From the NCBI GenBank assembly GCA_015665265.1, contig JADFAM010000126.1, forward strand, positions 1-50,291: a stretch of DNA of 50,291 bases, written 5' to 3'. Of the stretch, positions 26,864 to 35,954 are shown in pieces. The notes beneath the pieces are model-generated. The model had not been told where the DNA came from. It saw only the letters and a program-made list of their open reading frames with translations, and did no database searches. Every line of letters starts with the position of its first letter. Position 1 is the first letter of the stretch. Position numbers and translations under genes: made by a program. The stretch is from Flavobacterium sp. Lineage in GTDB: Bacteria > Bacteroidota > Bacteroidia > Flavobacteriales > Flavobacteriaceae.

Positions 26864-27766
26864 TTAAACCCAATCTATTGGATTTGTTAAAACATCTATT
26901 AATTTTTGTTCTTCAGAACCTTCTTTAGGACTATAATTATATTTCCACTGAACTATTGGCGGCAAACTCATTAAAATACTTTCAATCCTTCCATTGGTTT
27001 TTAAACCAAATAATGTTCCTCTATCATGAACTAAATTAAATTCAACATAACGCCCTCTTCGAATTTCTTGCCAGTCTTTATGAGATTTTTCGTAAGTCAT
27101 TTTTTTTCTCTTTTCAACTATTGGAATATAACTTTCTAAAAAGCTATTACCAACAGCTGTTACAAAATCGTATCTATCCTGTATAGTAAACATATCTGTT
27201 TCCTTTAAATAGTCAAAGAATAACCCTCCTATACCACGAGCTTCATTTCTATGAGTATTCCAAAAATAGTCATCACAGTTATTTTTAAAATTGGGATAAA
27301 ATTCTTCTTGATAAGTATCACAAACATTTTTACAAACTGTGTGAAAATGAATTGCATCTTCATTAAATATATAATAGGGTGTTAAATCTTGCCCTCCCCC
27401 AAACCATTGAGTTACAATTTCACCCTGCGAGTCGTACATTTCAAAATAACGCCAATTGGCATGAACAGTAGGTGCAAATGGGTTCTTAGGGTGTAAGACT
27501 AGACTTAATCCACAGGCAAAAAAATCACCTTCTTCTACTTTAAATTGCTTTCTTAATGCTTCTGGCAATTCACCATAAACAGCTGATATATTAACACCTC
27601 CTTTTTCAAAAACAGCACCGTTTTCTATAACACGGGTTTTACCCCCACCTCCTTCATCTCTTTTCCAAATATCTTCTTCAAACTTTGCAACCCCATCTAA
27701 TTCTTCAATTGTAGTAGTGATCCTATCTTGTAAACTCTCTATGTATTTATAAAATTGATCTTTCAT
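26864..27766 (-). CDS. hemF: Oxygen-dependent coproporphyrinogen III oxidase
   Basis: The protein is 300 aa, the usual length. It converts coproporphyrinogen III to protoporphyrinogen IX with oxygen (cytoplasm). Conserved stretches are GGGGKTRVIENGAVFEKGGVN, HPKNPFAPTVHANWRYFEM, WFGGGQDLTPYYIF, RNEARGIGGLFFDYL, RRGRYVEFNLVHDRGT and LMSLPPIVQW. It is the last gene of the minus-strand heme run, six bases after the EI24 gene, so co-transcription is very likely. The window shows no oxygen-independent HemN, so this gene ties heme supply to oxygen unless hemN is elsewhere. Confidence 0.97.
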   Translation of the reverse strand: MKDQFYKYIESLQDRITTTIEELDGVAKFEEDIWKRDEGGGGKTRVIENGAVFEKGGVNISAVYGELPEALRKQFKVEEGDFFACGLSLVLHPKNPFAPTVHANWRYFEMYDSQGEIVTQWFGGGQDLTPYYIFNEDAIHFHTVCKNVCDTYQEEFYPNFKNNCDDYFWNTHRNEARGIGGLFFDYLKETDMFTIQDRYDFVTAVGNSFLESYIPIVEKRKKMTYEKSHKDWQEIRRGRYVEFNLVHDRGTLFGLKTNGRIESILMSLPPIVQWKYNYSPKEGSEEQKLIDVLTNPIDWV

Positions 27767-27772
27767 AAAATA

Positions 27773-28519
27773 TTATTCGTTAATTATTTTTACAGTAGCT
27801 ATAGTAGCTGAGGTAACAGAAAAAGGAATAATAAAAATTATTCCAACAAAAGGAATCAATAAAAATAGCATAAAGACAAAGCCATTACCAATCGCTATTC
27901 CTTTATTTTTTTGAACAAAAAGGATGCTTTCTTTATAAGTAAAATGCCGTTCAAGTGTAGGATCCATATTCCCAAAACCAGCAAAATAAGACTGTAAAAG
28001 AAAAATTAAGACTGTAGAAAATAATCCTATGACTGGTATCAAACCTAAAAAAAGTATGGGAAGGGTTAGAAGTAATTCTCTTAGAAGATTTCTCATCGCT
28101 ATTCTAACTCCTCTTAATAATAATTTAAGGGACGAAGAATTTTCTTTTTCTGATATAATTCCAGTAAAATCATCCTCAATGATTTTAGATATAGGCCCAA
28201 TAAAAGGAGCTGATATAGCCATAATAAGGTGTTTAAATACTATAAAACCTATGAGAATCACAATCATTGCGCCTAGTATGTTGCTAATGTTATGAATAGT
28301 ACCCCTTCCATGATCCCATGGCCAAAAATTCGAAAACCAAACATTGGCAATATAATTTCCAATATCCTCTGAAAAAAAATAGGATAAAATTCCGATGATA
28401 AAAAAAATAATCACAGATAATACAATAGGAATTGCAAAATATTTCCAAAGTCTAAGTCGGGAAAGTATTCGGTAAGCTTCAAAATAAGCTCTAAGCCCTT
28501 GTGCAAATCCGTTTATCAT
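27773..28519 (-). CDS. EI24 / CysZ-like membrane protein
   Basis: The protein is 248 aa with about five hydrophobic segments and the EI24-domain pattern: an N-terminal amphipathic GFAQGLRAYFEAYRILSRLRLWKY, internal FIGPISKIIEDDFTG, and LIPVIGLFSTVLIFLLQSYFAGFGNMDPTLERH. Bacterial members include CysZ sulfate permeases, but orthologues in Bacteroidota are only annotated by domain. Its position between a tautomerase gene and hemF, with gaps of five and six bases, places it firmly within the heme operon. A role in metabolite or precursor movement across the inner membrane is inference. Confidence 0.88.
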   Translation of the reverse strand: MINGFAQGLRAYFEAYRILSRLRLWKYFAIPIVLSVIIFFIIGILSYFFSEDIGNYIANVWFSNFWPWDHGRGTIHNISNILGAMIVILIGFIVFKHLIMAISAPFIGPISKIIEDDFTGIISEKENSSSLKLLLRGVRIAMRNLLRELLLTLPILFLGLIPVIGLFSTVLIFLLQSYFAGFGNMDPTLERHFTYKESILFVQKNKGIAIGNGFVFMLFLLIPFVGIIFIIPFSVTSATIATVKIINE

Positions 28520-28524
28520 CAGTT

Positions 28525-28869
28525 TTAAAGCATGGTTTTGTTGATATAAGATACTTTTTCAAAGTCTCTTATATTGATTGAAATGATTGGTGTCTCAGGA
28601 AATAATTGATTTAATTTTGAAACAATTTTTCTTGAAAGATCTACTTTTTGCGCCTCTGTTCTTCCTTCCATAATATTCCCAAAAACGTGAATAAAATCTG
28701 AATCTCCTCCCAATACTAAAGAATATTTAAAAGGATTTAAACGAACTTTAATAGCATCTCTTTTAAAAAGACCTGTAGAAAAAGCTGCATCAAAAACCTC
28801 TTCTAAAAGTTCTTTTGGATCTTTTAATTCTAATATGTTTTCTGAACAATCTACTATAAAATGAGGCAT
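28525..28869 (-). CDS. 5-carboxymethyl-2-hydroxymuconate delta-isomerase-like tautomerase
   Basis: The protein is 114 aa, the CHMI size. It begins MPHFIVDCSENIL, so after Met removal Pro would be the catalytic N-terminal base as in the tautomerase superfamily. FKRDAIKVRLNPF and an ADIEGRTEAQK-like ...NIMEGRTEAQKVDLSRKIV segment are typical of CHMI. The classical role is in homoprotocatechuate degradation, but no such pathway genes are nearby. Embedded in a heme operon with tight spacing, it may have another substrate. Confidence 0.85.
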   Translation of the reverse strand: MPHFIVDCSENILELKDPKELLEEVFDAAFSTGLFKRDAIKVRLNPFKYSLVLGGDSDFIHVFGNIMEGRTEAQKVDLSRKIVSKLNQLFPETPIISINIRDFEKVSYINKTML

Positions 28870-28903
28870 TTTTTTATTTTTTAATAATTACTAATCTTAT
28901 CTT

Positions 28904-29392
28904 TTAGTTTTCAAGATACACTAATTGACTTGGATAGTTTACAACATCTTCAACTGAAACTATTTGAACAGCTTTATGTAATTGTTCTTTCATCAAAATC
29001 ACCCATTGCTTGTGAGTACTTTCTGGGGTTTTAAGAAACAATTCTCTTCCAATATAATTATTGTGAAGATCCATTATTCTTGAAAGTTCTTCATTAGGAG
29101 AAAAATCTTCATGCCAATCTGTAAACTCCTTGGTCCATGAAATTACTTCATGACTTTTTCTTGAAAACAAAGCACATTGCTTAGCAATAAAAATATTCCA
29201 TAAAGCATGACGAAAAGCATTAGCTTTATTGTGAAGCCCATGAGTATTAGGAAATTCTTTTTGGGAAACTCTTACAACATCAAAAGTAGCTATTATTGTA
29301 GAAACCATAAAAATAGGATGTTTGAATAAAAACACTAACACACTTTTCAGTTGTCTAAAACGAACTCCTTTTATGATATTCCATAAAAGCAT
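28904..29392 (-). CDS. DUF6973 family protein
   Basis: The protein is 162 aa. The family core is HGLHNKANAFRHALWNIFIAKQC, then HEVISWTKEFTDWHEDF and MDLHNNYIGREL. The conserved His, Asn, Arg and Asp suggest a metal or substrate pocket (inference). An N-terminal hydrophobic stretch (VLVFLFKHPIFMVSTIIATF) may be a membrane segment. Function is not known. The ATG follows the hemE stop codon without any spacing (TAAATG), so translation is coupled to hemE. Confidence 0.82.
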   Translation of the reverse strand: MLLWNIIKGVRFRQLKSVLVFLFKHPIFMVSTIIATFDVVRVSQKEFPNTHGLHNKANAFRHALWNIFIAKQCALFSRKSHEVISWTKEFTDWHEDFSPNEELSRIMDLHNNYIGRELFLKTPESTHKQWVILMKEQLHKAVQIVSVEDVVNYPSQLVYLEN

Positions 29393-30418
29393 TTAAACTT
29401 TATATTCTTTAACTGCATCTACAAATGCTTTCGCATTTTCTAGTGGAATGTTTGGTAAAATACCATGCCCTAAATTAACAATGTATTTATCTTTACCAAA
29501 TTCATTTATCATTTGGTGAACCATCTTTTTTATCACCGCTGGCGGTGACAACAACCTAGATGGATCAAAATTACCTTGAAGTGTAATATTACCTCCAGAT
29601 AAATAACGAGCATTTCTTGCCGAACAGGTCCAATCTACCCCTAGAGCAGCAGCACCAGATTTTGACATTTCATTTAGCGCAAACCAACACCCTTTACCAA
29701 AAGCTATTACAGGAGCAACATCTTTTAACGCATCTATTATTTGTTGAATATACTGCCAAGAAAATTCTTGATAATCTGTAGGAGATAACATCCCTCCCCA
29801 AGAATCAAATACTTGAACAGCATTAACTCCAGCATTAACTTTAGCTTTTAAATATGCAATGGTAGTATCTGTAATTTTTTGTAATAATTGATGAGCTGCA
29901 ATAGGATTTGTAAAACAAAACTCCTTTGCTTTGTCAAAATTTTTAGACCCTTGTCCTTGAACTACATAACATAAAATTGTCCATGGAGAACCTGCAAAGC
30001 CTATTAACGGAATTTCATCGTTTAATTTTTCTTTGGCAGCTTTAATAGCATCCATAACATATCCTAATTCTGAGTGAACATCTGGTATTATTACAGTATC
30101 AACTCCTTTTTGATTTCTAACAGGGTTTGGTAGATAAGGGCCAAAATCAGGCTTCATTTCAACCTCAATATTCATAGCCTGAGGGATGACTAAAATATCT
30201 GAAAATAAAATTGCTGCATCCATGCCATATCTTCTTATGGGTTGTACCGTAATTTCGGATGCCAACTCTGGAGTTCTACATCTTGTAAAGAAATCATATT
30301 TCTTTTTAATTTCCATAAATTCTGGCAAATAACGACCAGCTTGACGCATCATCCAAACAGGTGGTCTGTCAACTGTCTCGCCTTTTAATGCTCTTAAAAA
30401 TAAATCGTTCTTTATCAT
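29393..30418 (-). CDS. hemE: Uroporphyrinogen III decarboxylase
   Basis: The protein is 341 aa. It decarboxylates the four acetate side chains of uroporphyrinogen III to give coproporphyrinogen III. Signature motifs are [17 protein letters not shown] near the N-terminus and GFAGSPWTI, with the catalytic Asp in SDILVIP and the C-terminal NLGHGILP. A 31-codon ORF ends one base before its ATG, and DUF6973 starts immediately after its stop. Confidence 0.98.
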   Translation of the reverse strand: MIKNDLFLRALKGETVDRPPVWMMRQAGRYLPEFMEIKKKYDFFTRCRTPELASEITVQPIRRYGMDAAILFSDILVIPQAMNIEVEMKPDFGPYLPNPVRNQKGVDTVIIPDVHSELGYVMDAIKAAKEKLNDEIPLIGFAGSPWTILCYVVQGQGSKNFDKAKEFCFTNPIAAHQLLQKITDTTIAYLKAKVNAGVNAVQVFDSWGGMLSPTDYQEFSWQYIQQIIDALKDVAPVIAFGKGCWFALNEMSKSGAAALGVDWTCSARNARYLSGGNITLQGNFDPSRLLSPPAVIKKMVHQMINEFGKDKYIVNLGHGILPNIPLENAKAFVDAVKEYKV

Positions 30419-30419
30419 C

Positions 30420-30515
30420 TTATTGTTTATTATCCTTATTTATAAAAGTGATTGTTCCTTCTCTTTTTTCTGTTTTCACAAGATGGTAAGGCTGAGTTAT
30501 AACCATTAATACCAT
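30420..30515 (-). CDS. Small ORF between hemL and hemE (hypothetical)
   Basis: A 31-codon frame ([20 protein letters not shown] then [11 protein letters not shown]) fills most of the 142-base gap and ends one base before the hemE ATG. The frame stays open upstream for another 11 codons (including CKKLGPTD) but without a start codon. The composition looks protein-like rather than random AT-rich noise, and the stop is positioned for translational coupling. It could be a real microprotein, a hemE leader peptide, or the end of a decayed gene. I do not recognise it. Confidence 0.3.
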   Translation of the reverse strand: MVLMVITQPYHLVKTEKREGTITFINKDNKQ

Positions 30516-30560
30516 ATCTGTGGGTCCAAGTTTCTTACAAGTATTTACTTATTATTCTCA

Positions 30561-31850
30561 TTATTGTTCTTGAATTTTTTGGAATGATTTTTCTATTGCT
30601 TTTTCTATAATTAACATATCTTTCTCGGAAATTGCAGATGATAAAAACCAAGCTTCAAACTGAGAAGGAGGTAAAAACACACCGTTCTTAATCATTTCCC
30701 AGAAGAAGATAGCAAATCTATTTGTATCAGATGTTTGAGCCTCTTCAAAATTTGTTACATGAACATTGGTGAAAAAAGGGTTCATCATAGATCCAAATCT
30801 GTTAACGGTCACGTCTATATTATATTTTTTACCAGCACCTAATAACATGGACGAAAGTCTATCTCCTACAGCATCGAATTTTTCATATGGATTTTGCTTT
30901 TTTAATTCTTTAAGGGTAGAAATACCTCCAGCCATAGCTATGGGGTTACCACTTAAAGTCCCCGCCTGATACATACCTCCTAATGGAGCTACCTGTTCCA
31001 TAATTTCATTCCTTGCACCATATGCTCCTACTGGAAAACCTCCTCCAATTACTTTTCCTAAACAGGTAATATCTGCCTCTACTCCCAATAATTCTTGTGC
31101 TCCACCAAATTTTGATCGAAAACCTGTCATTACCTCATCAGCAATTAATAATGCTCCTTTAGACAATAAGTAATCTTTTAACTCTTTTAAAAAGTTATTT
31201 TGGGGAATAACTACCCCCATATTTCCACCAATAGGTTCAATTATAACACCAGCAATATCATCATATTCTTCAAAATGCTTTTTAACACTATCTAAATCAT
31301 TGTACTTCGCAATTAAGGTATTCTTTACAGCTCCTTCAGGAACTCCTTTACTTCCTGGTAAACTCAATGTTGCTAATCCTGACCCAGCTGCCACTAATAA
31401 AGCATCCTGATGACCGTGATAGCATCCAGAAAATTTTATAATTTTATCTTTTCCAGTAAAGGATCTAGCTAAACGAATTCCACTTAAAACAGCTTCTGTT
31501 CCTGAATTCACGAAACGAACTTTATCCATACCTGGAAATGCATCACAAACTATTTTTGCTAGTGTAATTTCATTTTCAGTTGAGGCACCAAATGAATACC
31601 CATTTTTAAGTGCTTTATGAACAGCTTTCTGCACTTTTTTGTGTCGATGACCCAGTATCATTGGACCGTAAGACAAAACAAGATCTACATATTTATTATT
31701 ATCTACGTCTATTATTTGAGAACCTCTCCCTCTTTTAATAAATAAAGGGTTTCCTCCAACTGATGAAAATGCTCTTACAGGCGAGTTAACAGCACCTACA
31801 AGATTTACTAATCCTTTATCGTAAAGTTTTTGAGATTTTTTAAAGTTCAT
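30561..31850 (-). CDS. hemL: Glutamate-1-semialdehyde 2,1-aminomutase
   Basis: The protein is 429 aa, the usual length. It is the PLP enzyme that converts glutamate-1-semialdehyde to 5-aminolevulinate, second step of the C5 pathway. Conserved are the N-terminal VNSPVRAFSSVGGNPLFIKRG, FVNSGTEAVLSGIRLAR, FSGCYHGHQDALL, IADEVMTGFR and LGKVIGGGFPVGAYG with the PLP-binding Lys. It is downstream of hemB by 79 bases on the same strand. Confidence 0.98.
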   Translation of the reverse strand: MNFKKSQKLYDKGLVNLVGAVNSPVRAFSSVGGNPLFIKRGRGSQIIDVDNNKYVDLVLSYGPMILGHRHKKVQKAVHKALKNGYSFGASTENEITLAKIVCDAFPGMDKVRFVNSGTEAVLSGIRLARSFTGKDKIIKFSGCYHGHQDALLVAAGSGLATLSLPGSKGVPEGAVKNTLIAKYNDLDSVKKHFEEYDDIAGVIIEPIGGNMGVVIPQNNFLKELKDYLLSKGALLIADEVMTGFRSKFGGAQELLGVEADITCLGKVIGGGFPVGAYGARNEIMEQVAPLGGMYQAGTLSGNPIAMAGGISTLKELKKQNPYEKFDAVGDRLSSMLLGAGKKYNIDVTVNRFGSMMNPFFTNVHVTNFEEAQTSDTNRFAIFFWEMIKNGVFLPPSQFEAWFLSSAISEKDMLIIEKAIEKSFQKIQEQ

Positions 31851-31929
31851 TTTTCTTTGATTATTAATTTAACTTCTTGAACTTAAATTTTTATTGTGTG
31901 TTAAAGAAGATTTTTTATCTATCTAATTT

Positions 31930-32916
31930 TTATTGTTTTTTCAACAATAATTTAGCAGCTTCTTTTGCAAAATAAGTGATGATAATACTAGCTCCAGCTC
32001 TTTTAATACTTAACAAGCTTTCCATCATCACCTTTTCACCATCGAGCCATCCTTTTTCGGCAGCGGCTTTAATCATTGCATATTCACCACTAACATTATA
32101 TGCAACAACAGGTATATCATAATTATCTTTTAGTGACTTAATAATATCTAGATAAGACAAAGCAGGTTTTACCATTATCATGTCTGCACCTTCTTTAACG
32201 TCTAAATCAGCTTCAATAAGTGCTTCACCAGCATTAGCTGGATTCATTTGATATGTTTTTTTGTCTCCAAATTTTGGAGCTGAGTCTAAAGCTTCTCGAA
32301 ATGGTCCGTAGAAAGCACTTGCGTATTTCGCTGTATAAGACATAATTGACACCTGAGTATATCCAGCCTGATCCAATACATTTCTAATATAACCCACACG
32401 ACCATCCATCATATCTGATGGCCCTAAAATATCAACACCTGCCTCTGCTTGTGCTAATGCCATTTTACCTAAAATTTCTAAAGTTTCATCGTTAAGAATC
32501 TCTCCATTCTCGAGAATACCATCATGTCCATCAATAGAATATGGATCCATGGCTATGTCAGTCATTAGAACTATATCTGGAAACTGTGATTTAATCTTCA
32601 CTAATGACTCAATATATAGGCTATTTCTATTATGCCCTTCTGTTGCATATTTGTCTTTTTTGTCGTCTCCTAATGAAGGAAACACACAAAATCCTTTAAT
32701 TCCAAAATCTACACATTCTTTAATTTCTTTCAACATTAAATCAAGCGAATAACGATAAATCCCTGGCATGGAGGCAATTTCCTCCTTTTTACCTGAACCT
32801 TCGATGAGAAATAAAGGATAAATAAAGTCATTAATTGACACGTTGGTTTCTTGAACCATGGCTCTTATAGCTGAAGATTTACGATTTCTTCTTGGTCTCC
32901 TTGATATACTATACAT
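31930..32916 (-). CDS. hemB: Delta-aminolevulinic acid dehydratase (porphobilinogen synthase)
   Basis: The protein is 328 aa. It condenses two 5-aminolevulinates to porphobilinogen. It has the N-terminal arm RRPRRNRKSSAIRAMVQE, the Schiff-base Lys regions SYTAKYASAFYGPFR and MVKPALSYLD. The metal-site segment reads TDIAMDPYSIDGHDG instead of the Cys-rich zinc form, so this is the magnesium-type (non-zinc) class, as in plants and Pseudomonas. The first eight bases overlap the end of hemCD (32909-32916), supporting translational coupling. Confidence 0.98.
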   Translation of the reverse strand: MYSISRRPRRNRKSSAIRAMVQETNVSINDFIYPLFLIEGSGKKEEIASMPGIYRYSLDLMLKEIKECVDFGIKGFCVFPSLGDDKKDKYATEGHNRNSLYIESLVKIKSQFPDIVLMTDIAMDPYSIDGHDGILENGEILNDETLEILGKMALAQAEAGVDILGPSDMMDGRVGYIRNVLDQAGYTQVSIMSYTAKYASAFYGPFREALDSAPKFGDKKTYQMNPANAGEALIEADLDVKEGADMIMVKPALSYLDIIKSLKDNYDIPVVAYNVSGEYAMIKAAAEKGWLDGEKVMMESLLSIKRAGASIIITYFAKEAAKLLLKKQ

Positions 32917-34495
32917 AATAAAGATTTACTAATTCTATCAAACTTTCCACAGTAGGAACTTTTGCTACTTCTACGTTATTAAAATGTTTTCTAGCTTCTT
33001 TTGCAGTTGATTCTCCAATACAAAAAGCAACTTTATCTGAAGTATTTTTTTGAAGATAACTTTCAACTGTTGAAGGGCTGTAAAATAAAACCCCTTTTAC
33101 ATCTTCTTTAATATCAATTGGACTGTACATAGTTTTGTATGCCTCAACTTCGTTTAGAGTAACTCCGTTTTCAGATAAAATAATTGGTAAAGTATCTAAG
33201 CGTATATCACTACAAAAATAAGTTACCACTTGTCCTTTTAATTTTGTTGACAAGTACTCTGCTAATTTTTGTGCATTGTTTTCAGAGTAACTAACCGATC
33301 CAATTTTTTGTTCAATTAGCTTTTTAGTCCTTCTACCTACGCAAAAAATATTTTTAAAATTTAACTCATCTTTAGAAAAATTATCTAGCAAAGCCTCTAC
33401 ACCATTTTTACTAGTAATAACAACATTCTCTATAGGTTCTTTGACTACCTTGGAAGGAATTCTATTTGATCTTATTTTTATAAAGTCTGAACTACTAGAA
33501 GAAATAGTATTATGAAATAATTTAGTTTGACTTAATGAAAGAGATTTTGTAGAAAAAACATTAATCCCAGCTTCCTCTTCTACATTTATATCATTTATTA
33601 TCAATTGTTTACCACCCCTATTGATAATATAATCTGCACAATCTTTAGCTAAATATCGATGCTTATCTAATGGTACTGTTTTAGCTACCTCTATTTTCTT
33701 CTTACCATCTTTACTCAAAAGAACCCCCTTAAAGTTAATCTCTTTTGTTTTATCATCTATGTAAGCAAATGCTCCAATTGGTGCAGTACAGCCACCCTCA
33801 AGACGATGTAAAAAATCTCGCTCTACAGAAACACAAACTTCAGTTTCATAATGATTTAATTGCTCACATGCATCTTTGATATAGTCATCTTCGTTTAATG
33901 ATGTTATCATGATAGCACCTTGAGCTGGTGCTGAAATCATCCAAGACAAGTTTACAGCTCCACCGGGCCTCTTCCCTATTCTTTCAAGACCAGCTGCTGC
34001 AAAAATGGCTCCATTCCAATCATTATCTTTTAACTTGTTTAAACGAGTATTCACATTACCACGTAAATCAACAACTGTGTGTGTTGGAAATCTATTTAAC
34101 CACATTGCTTTTCTTCTTAGACTACCTGTAGCTATAGTAGCCTCCTTTAATCCAAAAAATTCTTCCGTATCCTTTAATACTATTATATCGCTATTGTTAG
34201 CTCTTTTTAAAACTGCAACTTGAATGATTCCTTCAGGCAATATAGTTGGAACATCTTTCATTGAATGAACAGCAATATCTATTTCATTATTTAATAATGC
34301 AATATCTAAATTTCTTGTAAAAACGCCGGTAATACCTAATTCGTAAATTGGTTTATTTAGAATTATATCTCCAGTAGATTTTATTGGGACTATTTGGGTT
34401 TTATACTCTAATTCATTCAACATTCGTTGAACCCTGTTCGCTTGCCACAATGCTAATTCACTATCACGGGTACCTATTCTTATAACTTTATGCAT
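32909..34495 (-). CDS. hemC: HemC-HemD fusion: hydroxymethylbilane synthase / uroporphyrinogen III synthase
   Basis: The protein is 528 aa, far above the roughly 310 aa of HemC alone. Residues 1 to about 300 are HemC (RIGTRDSELALWQANRV, DIAVHSMKDVPT, ATGSLRRKAMWL, and EGGCTAPIGAFA with the dipyrromethane-cofactor Cys near 238). Residues from about 305 to the end match HemD (VVITSKNGVEALL, IFCVGRRTKKLIE, GVLFYSPSTVESYL, AFCIGESTAKEAR). Fusion joins the two steps from porphobilinogen to uroporphyrinogen III, which could limit loss of the unstable hydroxymethylbilane. The start lies nine bases after hemA. Confidence 0.95.
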   Translation of the reverse strand: MHKVIRIGTRDSELALWQANRVQRMLNELEYKTQIVPIKSTGDIILNKPIYELGITGVFTRNLDIALLNNEIDIAVHSMKDVPTILPEGIIQVAVLKRANNSDIIVLKDTEEFFGLKEATIATGSLRRKAMWLNRFPTHTVVDLRGNVNTRLNKLKDNDWNGAIFAAAGLERIGKRPGGAVNLSWMISAPAQGAIMITSLNEDDYIKDACEQLNHYETEVCVSVERDFLHRLEGGCTAPIGAFAYIDDKTKEINFKGVLLSKDGKKKIEVAKTVPLDKHRYLAKDCADYIINRGGKQLIINDINVEEEAGINVFSTKSLSLSQTKLFHNTISSSSSDFIKIRSNRIPSKVVKEPIENVVITSKNGVEALLDNFSKDELNFKNIFCVGRRTKKLIEQKIGSVSYSENNAQKLAEYLSTKLKGQVVTYFCSDIRLDTLPIILSENGVTLNEVEAYKTMYSPIDIKEDVKGVLFYSPSTVESYLQKNTSDKVAFCIGESTAKEARKHFNNVEVAKVPTVESLIELVNLYYV

Positions 34496-34504
34496 AGAGT
34501 ATGG

Positions 34505-35746
34505 TTAAGATTTTCCAAAAACTTTAGACATCACTTGAATACTATCAGTAACTGATGTCTTTTCTTCTTTTAGATGCTTTACAAACTGAGTTGTAATTTT
34601 TTGTATAAACCTATTGGTTAGAAGTTCTGCTTGAGTTTCATCAAAGTTCTTAATTTTCTTTTTATGAAAATTAATTTCATCCTTTTGGATTGCTTCTAAG
34701 GATTCTTTTAATGCATTAATAGCTGGAACTAACTTTCTGTTGTTTAACCAATCATTAAATTCTTCTTTGTAGACCTTAATAATTTGTTCAGCTTTGGGAA
34801 TTTCATTTTGCCTTTTAGACAATGTTTCTATTGTAATTTTTGATAATTCATCTACATTTATCAATGATACATTATCTAATTCATTAACTGATCTATCTAC
34901 ATTTTCAGGCATAGATAAATCTAGAATTAATATTTTTTTATTTTTTTCAATATGCTTTTTTGTAATGGTGGGCTTATCTGATCCAGTAGAAACTATTAAA
35001 ATATCTGAATTAGAAATTTCTTCAGTTAAATTATTAATATTTGAGTTTCTTATTGAGTGGTGTTCTTTCACAAAAGAAATTGCCTTTTCTTGTGTTCTAT
35101 TGATTAAGCAAACTGAACTATTTGAGGTATATTCAGCTAAATTTTTACAAGTATGCTTCCCCATTTTACCTAATCCAAAAACTAGAATATTTTTGGAATT
35201 ATAGTTAGATACATTCTGGATAATATACTGAACAGCCGCATATGATACTGAAGTTGTTCCAGAACTCAACTGAGTGGTATTCTTTACTTTTTTACTAGCT
35301 TGAAGCACTAAATTTATAAGTCTTTCTAAGTATGTATTAGTTGTTTTGAGTTGTTTTGCTAATTTAAAAGCCAGTTTTAATTGACCAACTATTTCATAAT
35401 CACCAAGTATCTGACTTTCTAAACCAGTTCCAATTCTAAATAACTGATTTACGGCTTCATTACCGATATAAATATTTGAGATGTTAGCAAATTCTTCAAT
35501 GTCACCTCCAGAATACTTACACAAAAGCTGAATAAGTTGAAAAGGATGATCAGCAAAACCAGTAATTTCTGTTCTATTGCATGTAGAGAGAACAAATAAT
35601 CCATCAAAACCAACCTCTTTTGCTTCTTTCAAAAGACTTACTTGATTGTCTTTGGATAAACTGTATTTACCTCGGGTTGATGCATCAGCTTTTTTGTAAC
35701 TGATTCCAATGTTGTAAAGTTTTTTTTCTTGACGATCTATTTTCAT
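34505..35746 (-). CDS. hemA: Glutamyl-tRNA reductase
   Basis: The protein is 413 aa, first committed step of the C5 heme pathway, reducing glutamyl-tRNA(Glu) to glutamate-1-semialdehyde. It shows LSTCNRTEITGF with the catalytic Cys, GLESQILGDYEIVGQLK, VFGLGKMGKHTCKNL (Rossmann nucleotide site) and LDLSMPENVD. It is the first gene of the minus-strand heme run and sits back to back with the AraC-type regulator gene with 208 bases between, the likely control point of the locus. Confidence 0.98.
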   Translation of the reverse strand: MKIDRQEKKLYNIGISYKKADASTRGKYSLSKDNQVSLLKEAKEVGFDGLFVLSTCNRTEITGFADHPFQLIQLLCKYSGGDIEEFANISNIYIGNEAVNQLFRIGTGLESQILGDYEIVGQLKLAFKLAKQLKTTNTYLERLINLVLQASKKVKNTTQLSSGTTSVSYAAVQYIIQNVSNYNSKNILVFGLGKMGKHTCKNLAEYTSNSSVCLINRTQEKAISFVKEHHSIRNSNINNLTEEISNSDILIVSTGSDKPTITKKHIEKNKKILILDLSMPENVDRSVNELDNVSLINVDELSKITIETLSKRQNEIPKAEQIIKVYKEEFNDWLNNRKLVPAINALKESLEAIQKDEINFHKKKIKNFDETQAELLTNRFIQKITTQFVKHLKEEKTSVTDSIQVMSKVFGKS

Positions 35747-35767
35747 TCAAACCTTAAAAAGAATGCT

Positions 35768-35775
35768 CAAAAGTA
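35768..35775 (-). promoter_or_regulatory. -7 promoter element of the hemA operon
   Basis: TACTTTTG on the minus strand is an exact TAnnTTTG match, 21 bases before the hemA ATG. A TTG -33 box is not evident, which would suit an activated promoter. Confidence 0.45.
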
Positions 35776-35870
35776 TAAAGTAATAAGAGATAAAAGTATC
35801 GCTAAAAGTACTTTTTATATCGTTCTGTGTTTTTTGATTACATTTTATTTTAAAAATACTCGGTTTATTG

Positions 35871-35878
35871 TATTTTTG
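35871..35878 (+). promoter_or_regulatory. -7 promoter element of the AraC-type regulator gene
   Basis: TATTTTTG matches TAnnTTTG exactly, about 76 bases before the ATG, leaving a leader long enough for control. The 208-base divergent region holds both this and the hemA element about 95 bases apart. Confidence 0.45.
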
Positions 35879-35954
35879 TAGTAAAATCAATAGTTAAAGA
35901 TGCTATTGTATAGAATCATTCTAAATAAAGAGTATTTTTTTTAAAAAAAAATTT

